A DNA stretch of 64,000 bases from Hexactinellida sp. DTS-2022 (lineage: Eukaryota > Porifera > Hexactinellida), in contig JAPNXP010000004.1 of NCBI GenBank assembly GCA_028753945.1, positions 1,922,001 to 1,986,000 of the forward strand, read 5' to 3'. How positions within the stretch are numbered: the first letter of the stretch is position 1; the number at the start of each line of letters is the position of its first letter. A program made the position numbers and the translations under genes. Shown piece after piece: positions 58,665 to 64,000 of the stretch. The notes under the pieces were generated by a model. It saw only the letters and a program-made list of their open reading frames with translations, did not search any database and was not told the origin of the DNA.

Positions 58665-59181
58665 CTAGCGCGCTTCGCTAGCTAGGTCGCTTCGCGGAAG
58701 AACACAACCACACACAACAACCGCTTCGCGAGTGGTGTGTGGTTTAAATACTTCCAACATTGATTATAAAGCGTTAATAGGCCTAAATAGTCAAATTTAA
58801 CAATGTGAAATTTTTGTGGTTACGTCATAATGCAACAATGAGCAAGCATATTGGCAATCTGGTGTGACCAACGTATCCGCATCATTAATGTCCATGTTCT
58901 ATTCAATTTTCAGATTTGTATCTCTTAAATTTAAGGGCGGGTATTATGAGCGATTAAGTGAATTTTCAGTGTTCTAGAAATGTGACAATGACGTCATAAC
59001 TTGTTAAGGTGTGAGAAATTTTGAGTGGAAACCTCAACTTGTTGGCGGGTGCCAAAAGTTACCCCTATTTGCCAAAAATCTCATTTGGAACCCGTCTAGT
59101 TTCTTCAATCAACCGGAACATACAAACAAATATATATATATATACTCACATTCACATAGGTTTGTGTTTTAATAGTATAGA
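58665..59181 (-). mobile_element. Complete 517-bp non-autonomous Helitron
   Basis: Minus-strand 5' end TCTATACTATTAAAACAC at 59181 and 3' end CTAG at 58665, flanked by A and T. It follows the 28526 copy throughout and has no insertion, so it shows the family's native length. Confidence 0.85.
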
Positions 59182-59191
59182 TATTAGTGTA

Positions 59192-59290
59192 CAGTGTAAC
59201 ATCGATTTTGTAACGTTCGATTTAGTAATGACATCAATATAGTAATGATTCTAGATGTCCCGTCGACATGACTAAATCGATGTTACACTG
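59192..59290. mobile_element. 99-bp pogo-like MITE, ATCGATTT family
   Basis: CAGTGTAACATCGATTTTG and CTAAATCGATGTTACACTG with TA on both sides, ten bases from the Helitron end. Confidence 0.85.
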
Positions 59291-59299
59291 TAGATCATA

Positions 59300-60630
59300 T
59301 ATATTACGATCTACGTTATGTACACAATTCATTTGCTTCCTATTAGTTCCCATTATAGTATTGAGTTTCTACTAATAATAGCTAATTGTTATTGCAACAA
59401 TATTCACACTAACTAAGTACGATAAATCAAATGATTGGAATGCAAACAGAATCTGCAGACAATGAATATTCTGGCTGTTACAATACACAGTGGGCATATT
59501 CAGGGGTGTAAGTGGAAGTAGGAAAACTATGCTAGATAGATTCTCTAATGAAGTATTATTGACATATAGGTTATCGGTAGCTGTAAACTAAATGACATTA
59601 TCAAAAATGATATATGTAGTCTCCTAAGCGCAGTTCTAGACGGTTAATGATAATTCACTCATAAATTATATTTAAGGTTTGTTAATAAAAATTTATTGTT
59701 CAACCATGATCAATGATTATAATTCTTGAACCTGATATAATTTTTCAAAAATAGTTAAAATCCTAATATATTTTGTTTAAAAGTCATTAGGTGACCCACG
59801 TCGCGTCATTTCGCGCCCTTGAAAAATATCTTAAATTCTTGCTTTTGTGGCTAGCTTCAATTTAAAAACTTAATAACATTTGCCCAAGAATGCCCACGAT
59901 ATATTTCAGCACTATATCAACAAAATGAGATTTGTCCGAACGCAGTTAATTCCAGTGATACAGATTTAGTTTAAATCTATAAATATCGATTCTAGAATTG
60001 AAATAGATTGTATGGTATAAGCCTATACGTAATTGAAAACTGAGTTGTACTTTCAAGCACTAGTTTTGAATGAAATATTTACAATTATATCCTGTGGTTA
60101 ACTAAAATATTAAAAAGATATTTTTGGATCCTATAATTGACATTCCATCAGGACAGCATAACTGAAATATTTGATGATATTTACTTCCCAAATTCAGTTA
60201 CCTAGGTTTTAGAGTATGAGGAATTCAATTATTACAATGTAATTGAGATCTGAGTTTGTCAAAAAAATGCTCTAATTCCACCTATTTGCCCACTGTGCAA
60301 TAACTAGCAGGTGATAAATATAAACAAATGCCAGAAAAGAATGGCATCCATTAGATAATGCGTGCTTGTATCAATTCCGACTGTTTTTGGGTTGATCTTA
60401 CTTATCCAATTCCTTCTCTCCAGAAATAAACATATTTGCCTTCTTTTAAGAACTAGAGGGAAAATATTTACACAAATATGTCTAAATCACCTGTATTGTC
60501 ACCGCATATTTATTTTAAGAATATAACTTAACATTATAAATGTTGGCCAATATAAATGTAGAGAGAGTGGCTTAATAATTGTTAGTTAATTACCTGTAGA
60601 CATAAAACACGCAATCTTTTGCTACTAGCA
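59300..60630. other. No recognisable feature
   Basis: AT-rich, no motif-bearing frame and no inverted ends found by eye. Confidence 0.5.
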
Positions 60631-60639
60631 GACTTTCCC

Positions 60640-63120
60640 CCCCTGAACAAAAATCTTGTATAAAATCCTGAAGGCTGTAGCAAAAAACTCCACATCAGTA
60701 GCCCACGTAGAATTCCTCTTCATTTTTGATTTCACTACATAATCCGCCACATTACTATAGTTAATTACAGTCTTCGGAAAATTATTGGCAATAAACTTAT
60801 TGCATGCTTCCTTCAGCTAACCAACCATATTCTGTAAAACCTTCAACCGTACTAAATTAAAACTATCAATTTTCCCTGTCAATCAGTATGATAATGATGC
60901 AAATAAATAATTTCCATCTCCAGGAATTCGCTAACACTTTGAAGGAACATATTCTTTTAAATTATAATTAACTGGGATATTATCTCTTATGGAATTTGTA
61001 GAATCCGACAACTGTAGATGTCAATCTACACATAAGTTATTCTGTCTCCGATATGTAAGTGGTTGGAATGCCGTAAACTTATATTCCATGGCAGCTATTT
61101 CTACTAAATCACTAATTATTTCAACTCACTTGTACTCAAAATAGCATCACAACTGCAGCAACATCGACTGAATTTTCTTCAGAAATAGCAGCTACCTCCC
61201 TGTTTGTTGAACGTTTACTTAACTTTTCTACATTAAAACTTTAACTAGACTTGAAAATTGTAAATACCGTACTAACTTTATCAACAGTTGATTTAGTATA
61301 ACTAAATTTACTCTTCTTACATCTAGACCACACCTGTTTGCACTCCTCTTCATTCTCCACGCATAATCTCTTCTTAACTTTAAACACTTTATGAGCCAGT
61401 GGGGCAAAAACATATTTAAACGCCGCGATCCTATCGTCTATATTATTAAAAACTGTTCTAATGAATCCAGCAACTCGTTACCGGGCTCTGAATAAAAGAT
61501 GCTGTGTTTAACAATTCTGAACCAATTATTAACAATCGCATTACTGTCTGTTGCATTCTCTGACGAATTTACTGTACATAAAATTATCCCACTCCACAAC
61601 GGAAATAATGGCACATAATGCGCAAGAAGAAATCAACTAGCTGGGGATTATAAGATGGGTACACTAGGATCAAGTTGCGAATTATTTTCGAATTAACTTA
61701 TTGGGACTATAGTATTACGATAAATTAATTCAAAATGTCTGTCATAAGGAGATTTCTCTCTGTAAGTTACAGCATTACTCTTAACTTCAGTCTCATCCTC
61801 GAATTTATTGGGGGCATCATACAAACATTAATCTGCGCCTTAATTAATTATTATAGTTGGTTTAATTTAACGCAATAAACACTTGTTTGCTTATTACTAC
61901 ACAAAATATAACAATATATAACAAATTAACGCGAAAAGTTGATTAATTTCATTAATTTGTCTACAATTAACCATACGACCAAATACATGAAATATTATTC
62001 TTTTTAGAGCCTTTTCTAATTTGAATTTCTTATTTAAATTATAAGTTATTATGTGCATGATGAGCCGAGCAGAGATGGAGGACTGTTATAATATTATCAC
62101 CTAAGTTCTCATTATTAGCTCTAAATTCCCAACAATATCAGAGATAATTTAAGATAGATGTTAAAAGCTAAACATAGACTGTGTATCATAGGCCAACTAA
62201 ATCAATCTCAACTTTCTTAATTTGTAACTCCAATGTGTCAAATATGTTACACTTATTCACCATTATTTCAGGAATGTGAGATCTCAGCGATGCTATGATC
62301 GCTACTTATCATTTCAGCAAATGGAATGGGACTGGTGGAAATTTCTGGGTGTTATATTGTAAGGGCTTAGTAAATATTTTCTGAGAACAGGAAGGGGTTT
62401 AGATATAAGACCAGTAGCATCTAAATTCAAGACAATATATTTACTATTCATTAGTTTTAGAATTTCCAGGTGCTTATAAGAATATATATCATGTACGAAA
62501 TACTGAACATAGCCTGGAAGGGGGATTCAGGAAGTAGATAACGGAAATACTGCTGGATTGCTGTTACATCTTGTTAGGACCCGAACTCAAGAAGAGAATA
62601 TAATGAGTGTATAATAGGTTGTAGGAAATACTACAATTAACTAGATAAGAATGAATAAGTCTATATATAGTAAAAGCCTAAATACCGCGTGGGTGGTATT
62701 CCTAGCGAAGTGCTACTATGTTCTAAAGCTACTAGCATTTATGACACGACAATCTTACATATATAAATTAGAAAACTGCTCCTTAGATTTCAATACAGCT
62801 TTAACTTTCCGCAAACAATCTTGTGTGTAAGAGAACTAAATTTTCCCAAACAGAAATCCTGATTACTTGAATTATTAAACAGTTTATTATAAATTTACTA
62901 ATCGAATTATTCACTAATAATTCTCCCATTTTACCACGCCTACTGCAAGATAGATAGCGACTAGATGCACTCTCCCCTTCAATGTGTTGAATTGAGATAT
63001 ATCCTTCTGAGTAAATCTTGACAAGTATGTCATTATCTACCAAATTTAGTCCATTATAAATATCAACTATATAAGATCCACAGTTTTCAAACTTACAATA
63101 CGCTCTAGCTCTGAAGAAAG
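60640..63120 (-). pseudogene. Decayed TE-associated gene of an uncharacterised family
   Basis: Read from 63120 downward on the minus strand: 63117-62880 gives RARAYCKFENCGSYIVDIYN and RRGKMGELL; ~62520-62250 gives GYVQYFVHDIYSYKHLEILK, YIVLNLDATG and, after a shift, EMISSDHSIAEIS; ~61800-61570 gives SPYDRHFELIYRN and HYVPLFPLWSGIIL; 61560-61250 gives SNAIVNNWFRIVKHSIF and KKRLCVENEEECKQVW; 60870-60650 gives TWATDVEFFATAF. This order matches proteins I know only as uncharacterised, multi-copy and transposon-like in invertebrates. The last segment resembles the centre of an OTU domain (compare ESIWGSDVEI in the Ginger1 copies). Many stops and shifts; whether some gaps are introns is open. The N-terminus may extend into 63450-63776. 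Confidence 0.55.
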
Positions 63121-63449
63121 GACTATAAACCTTGCGACTTTCAGATTTACCAATAATTACAAATCTTTACAACACACATTGCGGCTAATCTTTAAATTTA
63201 TGAGCAAAAACCTTAGCCTAATCACTAACCAATTAAGTAGAATTGGTAATATATATATATTATCCCACTCACTCAGATCGAGATATAACTCCCCACAGGT
63301 CAACTAATGTTAGTTAGAACTTCATTCGGGAAACTTTATATAGCCATTTGTGTTTCAAAGTTCTCAGTTTTAATATTAGGAACATCTTGAGTTTGAGGAA
63401 GGGGAAGTTCGCTATATTCACTTTCAACTCCGACACAAAATCTGTATAT

Positions 63450-63776
63450 TTATTTTCTAATCTCTATAAACACATTAGTATTGTTCTCATCTCTTAACAC
63501 CTTTGACAGAGTAATAAAAAGACTCAAGTCATCTCCACTGAAAAAACACATATTTCTTACGAAACATTTGATGCAAGAAACTACATTCAATTTGTACTTC
63601 AGACAACCACAAACCGTTAAAGGAGTGCATTCCACAAAACCTTTCAATAAGTACTTACAATCGTGGGAATAAAATAAAAAACTCATCAAAATAACAAATT
63701 TCCTCGAATTGCAAAAAGCCAGAAACATTTTGTGGGCAAGTTGATCCATATAAATAGAACCATCAACCCAATCCAT
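63450..63776 (-). other. 108-aa open frame of unknown status
   Basis: Cys-containing (CTPLTVCGCLKYKL, CIKCF), open from ATG at 63776. It lies upstream of and in the same strand as the 60640 pseudogene and could be its N-terminal part, but I recognise no domain. 63780-64000 shows further broken minus-strand frames. Confidence 0.3.
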
Positions 63777-64000
63777 AGCTTACATTAAGTTTTATTGAAC
63801 ATGTAATACACATCGTGACCTTCACTATTTAGAGAATTAAGATCTGTATTCTGAGAATCTCTCTTCAACCGGTCATACATAGTTTGGTCGGTGCAGAAGA
63901 TGCCCACACAATAAGAAGTTTATCGCCAACTAAATCAAATTCAAGTTTTCTAAATCTAGGTTATCGAATGACGAAAATATATCAAAACACGTAGCCACAC

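Overview
This is AT-rich DNA from an animal, probably an invertebrate. The only intact-looking host gene is an intronless dynactin p62 (DCTN4) homologue at 35110-36450. Several relics belong to families known mainly from animals: THAP/P-element transposase, Myb/SANT-like, and a metazoan Cys-rich family. I cannot name the species. Nearly everything else is transposable elements, many of them nested. No rRNA, tRNA or CRISPR array was recognised.

Layout. 1-8830 is an array of divergent 0.6-0.9 kb repeat units, inverted about position ~1655, each carrying a ~125-bp near-perfect hairpin; a second hairpin unit forms a six-copy tandem array at 8055-8455. 8.8-11.8 kb holds MITEs, Helitrons and a reversed THAP-domain relic. 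12564-16037 is a complete Mutator-like element (9-bp target duplication) with an intact FLYWCH/MULE transposase and an overlapping upstream ORF. 16.4-18.4 kb is a large hAT-like element. 18.6-22.8 kb holds two halves of a Myb/SANT-like gene 3.5 kb apart. 24.5-27.6 kb is a decayed THAP/P-element transposase. 28.3-29.5 kb is a fold-back element invaded by a Helitron that was in turn invaded by a MITE. 29.9-34.2 kb (minus) is a decayed Ginger1-type gene: Gypsy-like integrase in several exons plus a C-terminal OTU protease domain. DCTN4 follows. 38.8-40.8 kb is a second, frameshifted MULE. 41.6-43.4 kb is a hAT-like element containing further elements. 47519-53753 is a full-length Ginger1-OTU element with TG...CA inverted repeats and a 4-bp GTTC duplication. 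53.8-56.9 kb is a fold-back element enclosing a decayed Cys-rich gene. 57.4-58.2 kb is a 750-bp palindrome, followed by hAT MITE, Helitron and MITE copies. 60.6-63.1 kb (minus) is a decayed, unnamed TE-associated gene.

How the parts relate. Autonomous coding elements (MULE, Ginger1, P-like) sit beside many short non-autonomous elements whose transposases are absent here. Nesting gives relative ages: fold-back older than Helitron older than MITE at 28-29 kb, and outer hAT older than inner elements at 41.6-43.4 kb. The most notable items are the Ginger1-OTU pair with shared introns, the intact two-ORF MULE, and the hairpin array.
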